Assembly (NCBI GenBank): GCA_963628435.1
Contig: CAVGEY010000010.1
Coordinates: 1-64,000, forward strand
DNA: 64,000 nucleotides
Reading direction: 5' to 3'
Origin: CAKSQF01 sp963628435
Lineage (GTDB): Bacteria > Bacillota > Clostridia > Oscillospirales > CAG-272
The position numbers were made by a program, and so were the translations under genes. The notes under the pieces are model-generated. The model searched no databases, was not told the origin of the DNA, and saw only the letters and a list, made by a program, of their open reading frames with translations. Positions 35,159 through 46,000 of this stretch are shown piece by piece (position 1 is the first letter of the stretch; each line of letters begins with the position of its first letter).

Positions 35159-36040
35159 ATGTCCTCTCTTGAAAACAAAATTGAAGAGATTGCAAAAACA
35201 GTCGAGAAAAGACTTGCCGAATGTTTGAAAACTGATGACAATGACATTGCAAAATTATATGAAGCGATGTCATACAGCACTTTCGGCAAAGGGAAACGCA
35301 TACGTCCTTTTCTGGTTATCGCTGTATGCGATATGCTTTCCGGTAATATTGAAGAAGCACTTACATACGCAGCGGCGATTGAAATGGTTCATACTTATTC
35401 ACTTATTCATGATGACCTTCCGTGTATGGATAATGATGATTTACGGCGCGGACGTCCAACCTGTCACATCGTTTACGGGGAATCGAGAGCAGTACTTGCA
35501 GGTGACGGACTTTTAACAAAAGCATTTGAAATAATCGCAAAAGACGATTCTATTGCAGCAGAACATAAAATAAAAGCAATTTCGATGATTTCGGAATTAT
35601 CGGGACCTTCCGGTATGATTGGCGGTCAGGAGATGGACGTAGCGTATGAAAATCAAGCAATCTCCTATGAAACGATGGTAAAAATTCATAATCTTAAAAC
35701 TGTTGATTTAATTAAATGCGCCTGCCGGCTCGGTGCTATCTCCGCATCCGCCGACGACAAAACAATAGGTGATCTGGACAATTATGCCGAGGGAATCGGA
35801 CGGGTTTTTCAGCTGACCGATGATCTGCTTGATGTATCGTCAACAGATAAAGAGCTAGGAAAAACAGTACATTCGGATGAGAAAAACCATAAAACCACAT
35901 ACTTATCATTTATGCCGACTGAAATTGCCATGCAGCTTGCGGATGTGATAACAGAAAAAGCCGTAAATTCTTTAGCCGGTTATGATCGTAGATCTACATT
36001 GTGTGAGCTCGCGCTCTATCTTAAAGACAGAAAGAAATAA
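35159..36040 (+). CDS. ispA: polyprenyl (farnesyl/geranyl-type) diphosphate synthase
   Basis: Head-to-tail condensation of isopentenyl diphosphate to short-chain prenyl diphosphates, about 293 residues. The first Asp-rich motif is HDDLPCMDNDD (about residues 85-95) with RRGRPTCH after it; the second is QLTDDLLD. GKRIRPFL and GGQEMDV are also conserved. ATG 35159 is preferred (TGGAG upstream), although TTG 35144 is in frame. It lies between xseB and tlyA. dxs, commonly the next gene in Firmicutes, is absent. Confidence 0.92.
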   Translation: MSSLENKIEEIAKTVEKRLAECLKTDDNDIAKLYEAMSYSTFGKGKRIRPFLVIAVCDMLSGNIEEALTYAAAIEMVHTYSLIHDDLPCMDNDDLRRGRPTCHIVYGESRAVLAGDGLLTKAFEIIAKDDSIAAEHKIKAISMISELSGPSGMIGGQEMDVAYENQAISYETMVKIHNLKTVDLIKCACRLGAISASADDKTIGDLDNYAEGIGRVFQLTDDLLDVSSTDKELGKTVHSDEKNHKTTYLSFMPTEIAMQLADVITEKAVNSLAGYDRRSTLCELALYLKDRKK

Positions 36041-36828
36041 TGAGACTGGATAAATATCTTTATTTGAAGGGGCATTCCGAGAGTCGTCAAAAAGCGCAGG
36101 AATTGATATCTGGCGGTTACATAAAGAAAAACGGACTTATTGTAACTAAAACAAGTACCGAAATAACCGATCTTGATACAGTTGAAATAATAGGTAAACC
36201 ATATCCGTATGTGAGTCGTGGCGGATTGAAATTGGAAGCAGCAAAGAAGGAGTTCCAAATAGATTTTACAGATAAAATCGCATGCGATTTGGGAGCATCC
36301 ACAGGCGGATTTACAGATGTAATGCTCAGATCGGGAATAAAAAAAGTATTTGCGGTTGATTGCGGTCATAACCAGCTCCATCCGTCTATCTCGGCAAATG
36401 AAAGAGTGGTTAACTTAGAAGGTACAAACGCCAGAGACATAGACGATAATTTTTTCGGAGTCAAATGCGATATCGTTGTCAGCGATCTTTCTTTTATTTC
36501 ACAGACACTCATATATTCATCCGTTGTGAAAGTGCTGGCAGACGGCGGTTTGTTTATCAGCTTGATAAAACCGCAGTTTGAAGCCGGAAAAGAAAATATA
36601 GGAAAAAACGGAATTGTAAAAGATAAGAAAATTCATGTTAATGTAATTGAAAATTTATTAAAAGAAGCAAGTAAATACAGTCTGTTTTGCGATGGATTAA
36701 CAAAATCACCGATTAAAGGTGGTGACGGAAATATCGAATATCTCGCAAAATTTAATTTTAATCCGGAGAGCAAAATAACATATTACATTGACAAAAATTA
36801 TATTCAGAATGTTGTTGATAAATCATAA
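36040..36828 (+). CDS. tlyA: TlyA family rRNA 2'-O-methyltransferase / hemolysin-like protein
   Basis: A 262-residue S4-domain plus FtsJ-type methyltransferase that in other bacteria methylates 16S and 23S rRNA. The N-terminal S4 segment (MRLDKYLYLKGHSESRQKAQELI) and SRGGLKLEAA precede the S-adenosylmethionine site CDLGASTGGFTDVML (about 87-101). The late SDLSFIS and LIKPQFEAG are typical. Its ATG overlaps the ispA stop (TAATGA). Confidence 0.92.
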   Translation: MRLDKYLYLKGHSESRQKAQELISGGYIKKNGLIVTKTSTEITDLDTVEIIGKPYPYVSRGGLKLEAAKKEFQIDFTDKIACDLGASTGGFTDVMLRSGIKKVFAVDCGHNQLHPSISANERVVNLEGTNARDIDDNFFGVKCDIVVSDLSFISQTLIYSSVVKVLADGGLFISLIKPQFEAGKENIGKNGIVKDKKIHVNVIENLLKEASKYSLFCDGLTKSPIKGGDGNIEYLAKFNFNPESKITYYIDKNYIQNVVDKS

Positions 36829-36846
36829 ATCGAAAGGAGACGTTGG

Positions 36847-37302
36847 ATGAAAAACAAACGACAGGAAGCAATTGTTGAAATAATTTCAAATCAAGATATA
36901 GAAACTCAGGAAGTCCTGCTTGATAAACTTCACGAAAAGGGATTTGAGGTAACGCAGGCTACAATATCCCGTGATATAAGAGAACTTGAAATTATCAAGG
37001 TTGTTTCAAAAAACGGTATATACAAATATGCAATTCGCACTACCGACGATCAGCGGCCTAACGCAAAATATATGAATATTATGCGCGAGACCGTTGTTTC
37101 AATCGATTATGCAAATAATTTGGTTGTTATAAAAACATTTTCTGGTATGGCGCAGGCTGCGGCTGCGGCCATTGATGCGCTGTTCGGCAGTGAGATACTC
37201 GGAACAATAGCGGGAGATGATACGATTTTTGTGGCAACGCACAACACAAATTCGGCTCAATCTATAGTACACAGAATAAAAGATCCCTTAAACATTAAAT
37301 GA
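36847..37302 (+). CDS. argR: arginine repressor ArgR
   Basis: DNA-binding regulator of arginine metabolism, 151 residues. The N-terminal winged helix (EAIVEIISNQDIETQEVLLDKL and ATISRDIRELEIIKV) and the C-terminal hexamerisation and arginine-binding domain (GTIAGDDTIFV) are intact. RBS AAAGGAGA is present. It is in the conserved place before recN. Confidence 0.93.
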   Translation: MKNKRQEAIVEIISNQDIETQEVLLDKLHEKGFEVTQATISRDIRELEIIKVVSKNGIYKYAIRTTDDQRPNAKYMNIMRETVVSIDYANNLVVIKTFSGMAQAAAAAIDALFGSEILGTIAGDDTIFVATHNTNSAQSIVHRIKDPLNIK

Positions 37303-37344
37303 CATAAAAGTGTAGTCAGAATATAAATACGGGAGAATGGGGAT

Positions 37345-39039
37345 ATGCTAAATTCACTTCATATTGAGAATATCGCCGTTATTCGCAATCTCGATATTAG
37401 CTTCGAAAACGGTTTTACTGTTATGACCGGCGAAACAGGTGCGGGAAAATCAATTATAATCGATTCAATCGGAATTGTTCTCGGTAATAAATTTCCGAAA
37501 GATATGATTAGAACAGGGCAAAATCAGGCAATGGTTTGCGCACTTTTCGATTCATTAAATTCTAAAACCGTCAATGCGCTTGACTCTCTCGGGTTATCTC
37601 CCGATGATGATGGGAATATATATATTCAACGAACTGTTACCTCAGACGGACGATCAACGATAAAATATAACGGAAGATCGATTCCGCTGACAATGTTAAA
37701 ATCGGCCGGTAATCTGCTTATAAATATTCACGGGCAGTTTGAAAGTCAAAAATTGCTTGATAATTCTACCCACATCGGTTATCTCGATAATTTTGCAAAT
37801 AACGAATCTTTATTGAGCGAGTATACCGATTATTTTAATTCAATGACAGAGGCAAAAAAGTCCATTGAATCATTAAGTAAGAGCGACAGAGAAAAACAGC
37901 AGCGACTTGATATGCTTAAATTTCAGATAAAAGACATAGAAGCCGCTAAAATAAAACCCGGAGAAGAAGAAAAGATTCGCAGTGAGAAAGATATACTCAC
38001 AAATGCAAAAGTCATATCAAAGCAGGCAAACATTCTTTATCGTGCGCTTTATAAAAACGATAAAGGGTTATCTGCCTATCGAATGTTGGAAATTGCAAGA
38101 AAGGCAATTGAAGAAATCGGTGATATTCTTCCCAATGCATCTGAATATTCGGATAAGATCTATGATATGCAGTATGAAATAGAATCGATTGCCGATTCTG
38201 TTATGAATGAGATTCCGAAAGGAGCCGATAATCCCGAACAAGCAATACTGAAAATTGATGACAGACTTGATATTATACATAAAATCGAGAGAAAATACGG
38301 AAGCAGTGAAGAAGAAGTTTTAGCCTTCCTTACAAACGCAAAATCTGAACTTAACGAAATAATGCTTTCGGATGAGAAAATCAAAGAATACACCAAAATT
38401 TATGATAGTTTTCGCTCTAAAGCCTTAGAAACAGCTAAAAAACTTTCAACGGCAAGAAAAACATCCGCGTCGATTCTTTCCGACAAAATATGTGAAGTCT
38501 TGCAATATCTTGACTTAGATAAGATAAAATTTACAGTTGATGTTAAGCCGAGAACAGAAAAAGACGACTCTCTAATCAAAACCGGTACTGACGATGTTGA
38601 GTTTCTCGTTTCAACAAATCCCGGTGATCCGCTTAAGCCTCTAAGTAAAATTGCATCAGGCGGTGAACTTTCAAGGATAATGCTCGCAATTAAGAGCGTT
38701 CTTTCAAATGCCGATGCTGTACCGACGGTAATTTTTGATGAGATTGATACAGGTGTATCCGGAAAAACATCTCAAAAAATCGGAATAAAGCTACATGATT
38801 TATCAAAATCTATGCAAGTTGTATGTATCACACATTCAGCGCAGGTTGCGGCAAACGCTGACATACACAAAAAAATCGAAAAAAACGAAATCAACGGCAT
38901 GTCAGAAACAAATATACGTACATTAAATTTCGAAGAACGAGCAAATGAGCTTGCCCGTATAATGGGCGGAGTTAAGCCCTCTTCAAAGATATACGACAGT
39001 GCTGTCGAAATGCTTAAAAATGCTGAAATAACAAACTAA
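37345..39039 (+). CDS. recN: DNA repair protein RecN
   Basis: SMC-like ATPase acting at DNA double-strand breaks, 564 residues. Walker A is TGETGAGKS (residues 28-36), coiled-coil arms occupy about 150-370, and the C-terminal half carries the signature ASGGELSRIMLA and Walker B VIFDEIDTGVSG with ITHSAQVA after it. RBS GGGAGAA precedes the ATG. It closes the nusB to recN block. Confidence 0.95.
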   Translation: MLNSLHIENIAVIRNLDISFENGFTVMTGETGAGKSIIIDSIGIVLGNKFPKDMIRTGQNQAMVCALFDSLNSKTVNALDSLGLSPDDDGNIYIQRTVTSDGRSTIKYNGRSIPLTMLKSAGNLLINIHGQFESQKLLDNSTHIGYLDNFANNESLLSEYTDYFNSMTEAKKSIESLSKSDREKQQRLDMLKFQIKDIEAAKIKPGEEEKIRSEKDILTNAKVISKQANILYRALYKNDKGLSAYRMLEIARKAIEEIGDILPNASEYSDKIYDMQYEIESIADSVMNEIPKGADNPEQAILKIDDRLDIIHKIERKYGSSEEEVLAFLTNAKSELNEIMLSDEKIKEYTKIYDSFRSKALETAKKLSTARKTSASILSDKICEVLQYLDLDKIKFTVDVKPRTEKDDSLIKTGTDDVEFLVSTNPGDPLKPLSKIASGGELSRIMLAIKSVLSNADAVPTVIFDEIDTGVSGKTSQKIGIKLHDLSKSMQVVCITHSAQVAANADIHKKIEKNEINGMSETNIRTLNFEERANELARIMGGVKPSSKIYDSAVEMLKNAEITN

Positions 39040-39069
39040 AAAATAAATAAAAGGAGTTTAATATTTAGT

Positions 39070-40296
39070 ATGAAATTATACGAAGAACTTGTTGCAAGAG
39101 GACTTATTGCTCAGGTAACAAACGAAGAAGAAATAAAAAATATGATAAATGAGGGTAAAGCCACCTTCTACATCGGATTTGACTGTACAGCGGACAGCCT
39201 CACGGCAGGTCACTTTATGGCACTGACTTTAATGAAAAGATTACAGCTTGCCGGCAATAAACCGATTGCTCTTATCGGTGGCGGAACTACAATGATCGGT
39301 GATCCTTCGGGAAGAACCGATATGCGAAAAATGCTGACAAGAGAAGATATCAATCACAATGCTTTATGCTTCAAACGTCAAATGGAAAGTTTCATAGATT
39401 TTTCCGATGATAAAGCTATGATGGTAAATAATGCCGATTGGCTTCTTAATCTTAATTATGTCGAACTGCTCAGAGAAGTCGGGGCTTGTTTCTCGGTGAA
39501 CAATATGCTGCGTGCCGAATGTTATAAGCAGCGTATGGAAAAGGGCTTGTCTTTTCTTGAATTCAACTATATGATAATGCAGTCTTATGATTTTTATTAT
39601 ATGTTCAAGAAATATGGCTGTAATATGCAATTCGGCGGTGATGATCAATGGTCGAATATGCTTGGCGGAACCGAATTAATAAGGAAAAAACTCGGCAAAG
39701 ATGCTCATGCCATGACAATAACTTTACTTACCGATTCACAGGGTAAAAAAATGGGAAAAACAGCCGGCAATGCTGTATGGCTTGATCCCGCGAAAACATC
39801 TCCTTACGATTTTTATCAATATTGGAGAAATGTTGATGATGCAGATGTAATTAAATGTATCAGAATGCTTACGTTTCTGCCTATCGAAGAAATAGATGAG
39901 ATGAGCAAGTGGAAAAATGAAGAGCTCAATAAGGCAAAAGAAATTCTCGGATATGAACTTACGAAAATGGTTCACGGCAGTGATGAGGCCGAAAAAGCTC
40001 AAAAAGCCGCCAAAAGCGTATTTCTCGGTGGTGAAGCAGCTGATATCCCTTTCACAGATTTAAACACAAGCGATTTTGTCAATGATAAAATCGGAATAAT
40101 CGATATGATGGTCAAGGGTGGACTTGCGGCATCAAAAGCCGAATGCCGTCGACTTATTCAACAGGGCGGGGTTACATTATGCGATGAAAAAGTAACCGAT
40201 GTAAATCTTCTTGTCGACAGATCTGCTTTCAAAGGTGATAATATCATTGTAAAAAAGGGTAAAAAAATTTACCATAAATTCAAGTTAATTGATTAA
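39070..40296 (+). CDS. tyrS: tyrosyl-tRNA synthetase
   Basis: Class Ic aminoacyl-tRNA synthetase that charges tRNA-Tyr, 408 residues. The start FYIGFDCTADSLTAGHFMAL has the HIGH-type motif as GHFM, GGDDQWSN is the tyrosine pocket, and KMGKT is the KMSKS-like loop. A C-terminal S4 domain (AECRRLIQQGGVTLCDEKV) is complete. No T-box leader is seen; it follows recN by 30 nt with AAAGGAG upstream. Confidence 0.95.
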   Translation: MKLYEELVARGLIAQVTNEEEIKNMINEGKATFYIGFDCTADSLTAGHFMALTLMKRLQLAGNKPIALIGGGTTMIGDPSGRTDMRKMLTREDINHNALCFKRQMESFIDFSDDKAMMVNNADWLLNLNYVELLREVGACFSVNNMLRAECYKQRMEKGLSFLEFNYMIMQSYDFYYMFKKYGCNMQFGGDDQWSNMLGGTELIRKKLGKDAHAMTITLLTDSQGKKMGKTAGNAVWLDPAKTSPYDFYQYWRNVDDADVIKCIRMLTFLPIEEIDEMSKWKNEELNKAKEILGYELTKMVHGSDEAEKAQKAAKSVFLGGEAADIPFTDLNTSDFVNDKIGIIDMMVKGGLAASKAECRRLIQQGGVTLCDEKVTDVNLLVDRSAFKGDNIIVKKGKKIYHKFKLID

Positions 40297-40310
40297 TCGG
40301 AGTGACAATT

Positions 40311-41234
40311 TTGAATTTACCAAATCAGTTTGTAATCATCCTCAACGAAATGCAAAAAAAAGATGAGGTGAGCCTCAAATACAACGAACCGCTTTCTAAA
40401 ATTTCAAGTTTTAAGATTGGCGGAATCGCAGATGTTATAATTTATCCGAAAACAATTGAAGCCCTAATGAAAATAATTTCTTTGGCTGATAATTACAATA
40501 TAAGATATGATGTTTTCGGAAATTGTACAAATATTTTGTTTGATGATTTCGGGTACAGAGGTGCACTGATTATTACAAATAAAATTTCAGCTGTCAGTAT
40601 TGAGGATAATCTTATTCATGCCGAATGCGGAACATCACTTATGTCACTTTCGATTGCAGCTGAAAAAGCCGGACTTTCCGGATTGGAATTTGCGTACGGA
40701 ATACCGGGTACAGTCGGTGGTGCAGTAACAATGAATGCAGGAGCATACGGCAGCGATATATCCGCTGTTCTTGAATATTCCGAGTACATATCGAACGGAA
40801 TATTAAACAAGCTTTCTAATCCGGATCACAAATTCGGATACAGAAAAAGTATTTACTCAAACAACCGATTTTATTTAACCTCGGCGACATTTAGACTCGA
40901 CAAATCAGAGTGCAGCGTGATACGCGGTAAAATGGACGAACTAATGAATTTAAGGAGAAGTAAACAACCTCTGGAATATCCAAGTGCAGGTTCGGTATTC
41001 AAGAGATATCCGGGCTTTTTTACCGCAAAGCTCATTGATGAGGCCGGGCTAAAAGGATTTTCCGTAGGCGGTGCAGAGGTTTCAACAAAACATGCGGGAT
41101 TTATAATAAATACCGGAAACGCCACATCTTCCGATGTAAAAAAACTAATCGAAATAATCAAAAACAAAATTTATGAAAAAAACGGGATTAACATTGAATG
41201 TGAAATAATTTCAGTCCCCGAAACCATTTCATAA
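40311..41234 (+). CDS. murB: UDP-N-acetylenolpyruvoylglucosamine reductase
   Basis: FAD enzyme that reduces enolpyruvyl-UDP-GlcNAc to UDP-MurNAc in peptidoglycan synthesis, about 307 residues. Motifs are SFKIGGIADVIIYP, GLEFAYGIPGTVGGAVTMNAGAYG (FAD site) and PSAGSVFKRYPGFFTAKLID, with the catalytic Ser in SAGSVF. TTG 40311 is preferred because CGGAG lies 8 nt upstream; a GTG at 40302 overlaps that site. It heads murB-rapZ-whiA-dnaE. Confidence 0.93.
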   Translation: MNLPNQFVIILNEMQKKDEVSLKYNEPLSKISSFKIGGIADVIIYPKTIEALMKIISLADNYNIRYDVFGNCTNILFDDFGYRGALIITNKISAVSIEDNLIHAECGTSLMSLSIAAEKAGLSGLEFAYGIPGTVGGAVTMNAGAYGSDISAVLEYSEYISNGILNKLSNPDHKFGYRKSIYSNNRFYLTSATFRLDKSECSVIRGKMDELMNLRRSKQPLEYPSAGSVFKRYPGFFTAKLIDEAGLKGFSVGGAEVSTKHAGFIINTGNATSSDVKKLIEIIKNKIYEKNGINIECEIISVPETIS

Positions 41235-41263
41235 AATATTTTATATGTGTGAATGGAGAACTT

Positions 41264-42127
41264 ATGGATGTTGTAATTATTACCGGTATGTCAGGATCCG
41301 GAAAAAAAACAACAGCACATATGCTTGAGGATATAGGCTATTACTGTATCGACAATATGCCAATATCACTGATTGAAAGCTTTCTTGATATTTATAAAAA
41401 AAATCCCGAAAAGAACACATTGGTTTCGTTTACACTTGATATACGCGCAGGAGATGACATAAATAATTTATTAGATGTCGTAAAAAAAATCAAAGAGAGT
41501 GGTGTAAATTCTTGCCGTATTCTCTATCTTGATGCATCGGATGATGTCTTGATAAGACGTTATAAGGAAACGAGGCATGTACATCCGCTTGTCCGTTCTA
41601 TGGGAGTTTCGCTTGAAAATGCTCTCGAAATAGAGCGTAGTATTGTTTCAAAAATAGAAAAATACGCTGATTTTACCATCGACACATCAAATCTTCGTGT
41701 ACCTGAATTGAAGGAGCATGTTAATAATCTTCTTCGCATTCCAAGTGACAACAAATTCATTGTATCTTGTATATCATTCGGATATAAGTATGGTATGCCG
41801 CATGACCTCGATTTGGCATTTGATGTAAGATGCCTTCCAAACCCATTTTATATTGCATCGCTTAAAGATTATTCGGGACTTGACAAATGCGTATGCGATT
41901 ATATTTTTTCATTTGATTGCTCAAATGAATTAGTCGTTAAACTTACCGATTTAATCGATTTTCTTCTGCCGTATTATATAAAAGAAGGCAAATCCAATCT
42001 TTCTGTCGGAATCGGCTGCACGGGAGGAAAACATCGTTCTGTGGCAATTGCGGAATCAATATATCGTCATTTGCAAAATAACAGTAGTATATCATCGTCA
42101 ATAATACATCGTGATATTAAAAAATAA
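41264..42127 (+). CDS. rapZ: RapZ/YvcJ family nucleotide-binding protein
   Basis: P-loop protein of the RapZ family; in E. coli it controls small RNA GlmZ, in Bacillus YvcJ affects competence. About 287 residues. The N-terminal motif reads GMSGSGKKT: a lysine stands where family members have Ser or Thr after the P-loop lysine. Other family marks are present: LEDIGYYCIDNMP, DIRAG, RRYKETRHVHPL, SFGYKYGMPHDLDLAFDVRCLPNPF and GIGCTGGKHRSVAI. ATG 41264 follows GGAGA. The usual next gene yvcK is missing; whiA follows directly. Confidence 0.92.
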   Translation: MDVVIITGMSGSGKKTTAHMLEDIGYYCIDNMPISLIESFLDIYKKNPEKNTLVSFTLDIRAGDDINNLLDVVKKIKESGVNSCRILYLDASDDVLIRRYKETRHVHPLVRSMGVSLENALEIERSIVSKIEKYADFTIDTSNLRVPELKEHVNNLLRIPSDNKFIVSCISFGYKYGMPHDLDLAFDVRCLPNPFYIASLKDYSGLDKCVCDYIFSFDCSNELVVKLTDLIDFLLPYYIKEGKSNLSVGIGCTGGKHRSVAIAESIYRHLQNNSSISSSIIHRDIKK

Positions 42128-42168
42128 TATGTCTGAAGATTATTTTTGCATAAAAGGGAATAATCAAT

Positions 42169-43077
42169 ATGTCATTTGCATCTGAAGCAAAAAATAATAT
42201 AGCTGCACTTCCGGTCAAATCCAAGTGCTGCAAAAAGGCAGAATTATATGGTCTTTTTTATTCTCAATCCGATTTTCTGTCCGGAAAATTAAAATTCTCT
42301 ACCGATGATGAACGTGTTGCCGCATTGTGTTCATATCTTACCAAATCGGTATTCGGATTTGAATCAATATTTGAGGAGTCTGACCAACTTACGGCGAAGG
42401 GAATTCAGACAAAAGGATTTAAGTTTATTTCTCCGAAAGCATCCGACATCGAAAAAATCAAAATGGCTTTTGCATCCGATAACTATTTGATTGACACTCT
42501 GTTTGAATGTGAAAATTGCGCAAGATATTTTTTACGAGGACTTTTTCTTTCAGTCGGCTTAATAACAAACCCCCGAAGCGCTTATCATCTTGAATTTACC
42601 GTAATAGATGAAAAAAAGGTAATTGCACTCCGGACGTTATTTACCAATGTAGGCATACCGGTTAAAGTCACATCAAGAAAAGGCATCTTTGCAATCTATA
42701 TAAAAGAGAGTGAAGTAATAGAAGATTTTTTTACATATATCGGTGCTCAGCAAATATCGCTGAAAATTATGGATATTAAAATAATGCGCGAAATACGCAA
42801 TAATGAAAACAGACGAAATAATTGCGATACTGCCAATATTTATAAAGCAACCGAGGCATCGGTAATGCAGTTAAAAGCAATAAACGCCATAATCAGCAAT
42901 AACCTTTTTAACAAATTGCCCGAAGAACTTGCTCAAACTGCAAAGCTTAGAATCGATAATCCCGAAATTTCAATGAATGAACTTGCAGGACTTCATGAAC
43001 CACCCATCACTAAATCGGGAGTAAATCACCGTTTGACAAAAATAATTGATTTTTACAAAAAAAATATCGAACAATAA
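42169..43077 (+). CDS. whiA: DNA-binding protein WhiA
   Basis: Conserved Gram-positive regulator, 302 residues. The N-terminal two-thirds resembles a degenerate LAGLIDADG endonuclease fold (YHLEFTVIDEKKVIALR, FLRGLFLSVG), and a C-terminal helix-turn-helix (MNELAGLHEPPITKSGVNHRL) binds DNA. It is the standard partner downstream of rapZ; RBS AAGGGAA is upstream. Confidence 0.93.
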   Translation: MSFASEAKNNIAALPVKSKCCKKAELYGLFYSQSDFLSGKLKFSTDDERVAALCSYLTKSVFGFESIFEESDQLTAKGIQTKGFKFISPKASDIEKIKMAFASDNYLIDTLFECENCARYFLRGLFLSVGLITNPRSAYHLEFTVIDEKKVIALRTLFTNVGIPVKVTSRKGIFAIYIKESEVIEDFFTYIGAQQISLKIMDIKIMREIRNNENRRNNCDTANIYKATEASVMQLKAINAIISNNLFNKLPEELAQTAKLRIDNPEISMNELAGLHEPPITKSGVNHRLTKIIDFYKKNIEQ

Positions 43078-43095
43078 AAGGATACCAAATCCAGA

Positions 43096-46000
43096 ATGTC
43101 AGATTTCGTACATCTTCATCTGCACAGCGAATACAGTCTCCTTGACGGAGCATGTAAAATAAGCGAAATACCCATGGCTGTTAAATCCATGGGTCAATCT
43201 GCTGTTGCCATTACCGATCATGGTGTAATGTACGGTGTCCCTAAATTTTACAAGGAATGTCTGAAGGAAGGAATAAAACCGATTATCGGATGCGAAGTGT
43301 ATATTTCCGATACAAACGGTTCCGATATTACCGCCGATAATAATTTATATTCAAGTCTTATTTTGCTTTGTATGAATGATATAGGATACAAAAATCTTTC
43401 TTACATAGTTTCGAAATCGTTTGAAAATGAAACAAATACAAAGCCGCATACCGACATAAAAATTCTTTCCGAGCACGCAGATGGGCTTATTTGCCTGTCA
43501 GGCGGATTTTCAGGAAGAATAGATTATTTAATACTGAACAAAGATATTCATGGTGCGGAGAAATTTGCTCTTGAGCTGAAAGAAATATTTTACGGGGAAT
43601 GTTTCTATCTTGAAGTGCAAAATCATGGAATTGACGGTCAAGATGAAATCAATAATGAACTTGTAAAGATATCCGAAAAATATAATATACCTCTTGTCGC
43701 AACAAATGATGTACACTATATTTCAAAAGATGATGCATTTATTCAATCGGTATTATACTCAATAAAAAAGGGGCAAAAACTGACGGATGAAGGATGTCTG
43801 TATAACGGAACAGATGAGTATTATCTGAAATCAGCAGATGAGATGCAACTCTTGCTCGGGAAGTATAAGACCGCGGTATCAAATACAAAGAAAATTGCCG
43901 ATATGTGTAATTTTACATTCAATTTCGGAAAACCCATTTTCCCCGATTTTCCGATAGATAATGGTATTACACCCGGAAAATATCTGGAACAGCTGGCAAA
44001 AGAAGGGCTTGAAAACAAAATAGCCGATGGTTCGATTAAATTTGACGATATTAACACATATGATATTTATAAGTCAAGGATGATATATGAACTGCTCGTA
44101 ATAGGCAAAATGAAGTATGAGCAGTATTATCTTGTTGTCTGGGATTTTGTAAAATATGCCAAAGATAATAACATTCCGGTCGGACCGGGCAGAGGTTCGG
44201 GAGCCGGCTCTTTAGTTGCTTACCTTATCGGAATAACCGAAATTGATTCTGTTAAATATAATTTGCTTTTTGAACGTTTCTTAAACCCACAACGTATATC
44301 CATGCCCGATTTTGACATAGATTTCTGTTACAATCGACGTGAAGAAGTAGTTAAGTATGTTGAAAAAAAATATGGCAGGGATCACATATCGCAAATTATT
44401 ACATTCGGCACATTATCGCCCAAAGCAGCAATTCGTGACATCGGCCGTATACTTGATATTTCAAATGACTATATCGATAAAATTGCAAAACTGATTCCGA
44501 ACGGAAACGATATACCAATAAAAGAACTTCTTAAACATGAAAATGCATTAAATGATATATATCGAAGTGACAGTAGTGCAAAAAAATTGATTGATATCTG
44601 CATGAAAATAGAAGGAATGCCGCGTCACGTCTCGATTCATGCAGCGGGGATTGTAATATCCAAAGATCCTGTTTGCACTTATTTGCCTATTTCAAGGCAG
44701 GGTTCAACTATAATAACTCAATATGATATGGATACGGTTGCTGAAATCGGACTCTTAAAATTCGATTTTTTGGCACTTCGCTATTTAACGGTTATTTCAG
44801 ATGCCGAACGGGAAATTCAAAAATCAAATAAAGATTTTAATATTATTAAAATTCCGCTCGACGACTCAAAAACATACAAAATGCTCTCGTCCGGACAAAC
44901 AGCCGGATTATTTCAACTTGAATCCTCGGGCATGCGTCAATTACTTGTGAAATTAAAACCGACTTGTCTTGAGGATATTATGGTTGCCATTGCACTTTAC
45001 AGGCCGGGGCCTATGGATTCAATATCAAAATATCTTGAAAACCGACGTACACCTGATAAAATAACCTATAAAGTCAATCAGCTTAAGGAAATACTCGGAC
45101 CGACATACGGATGCATAATATATCAAGAACAAGTGATGCAGATATGTCGAAAAATCGCTAATTTTTCATACGGACACGCCGATATTGTCAGAAAAGCAAT
45201 GGCAAAGAAAAATTCTGAATTGCTTGAGCAAGAAAGAACGGCATTTGTTGAAGGTGCAAAATCAAATTTTATAAATAAACAGTATGCAAATGAATTGTTT
45301 GATGAAATGTCCGAATTTGCCAAATACGCGTTCAACAAAAGTCATGCAGCCGCATACTCGGTAATTACATACCGCACATCATATCTTAAAACAAACTATC
45401 CTGCCGAATATTTTGCAGCCTTATTAAATTCCGTTGCAGGTGATAGCGCCAAAACTTCCGCGTACATCTCGGAATGCCGCACCATGTGTATCGACGTACT
45501 GCCTCCCGACATAAACAGAAGTGAAATTTTATTTACAGTAGAAAATGGCAAAATCCGTTTTGGTCTTTCTGCGATTCGTGCTATCGGTGAAGCATTTGCT
45601 AAAAAGATAATTGAAGAGCGAAAGAAAGAAAATTTTTCTTCGTATGAAAGTTTCTGTCAAAGAATGATTAAAGTTGAATTGACTGCAAATCAAGCTCAAG
45701 CACTTGTAAGTGTAGGCTGTTTTGACAATCTCGGGTTAGGCAGAGGCACATTGATTTCCGCATATGAAAAGATTTTCTCGGCATATCAAAATTCCCATAA
45801 ATACTCGATAGACGGACAAATAGATATTTTTTCAAATCGTTCGGAAGCAATTAAAATATCCTTGAATTACGAAATAAAGCCGGATTTGTCCGACGTTGAA
45901 AAGCTGAATCTTGAAAAAAATTATTTGGGAACATATCTTTCGAAAAAGCCGCTGGATAATTATCAAAAGATAATAAACAATCTTTGTGCTGTATCGATAG

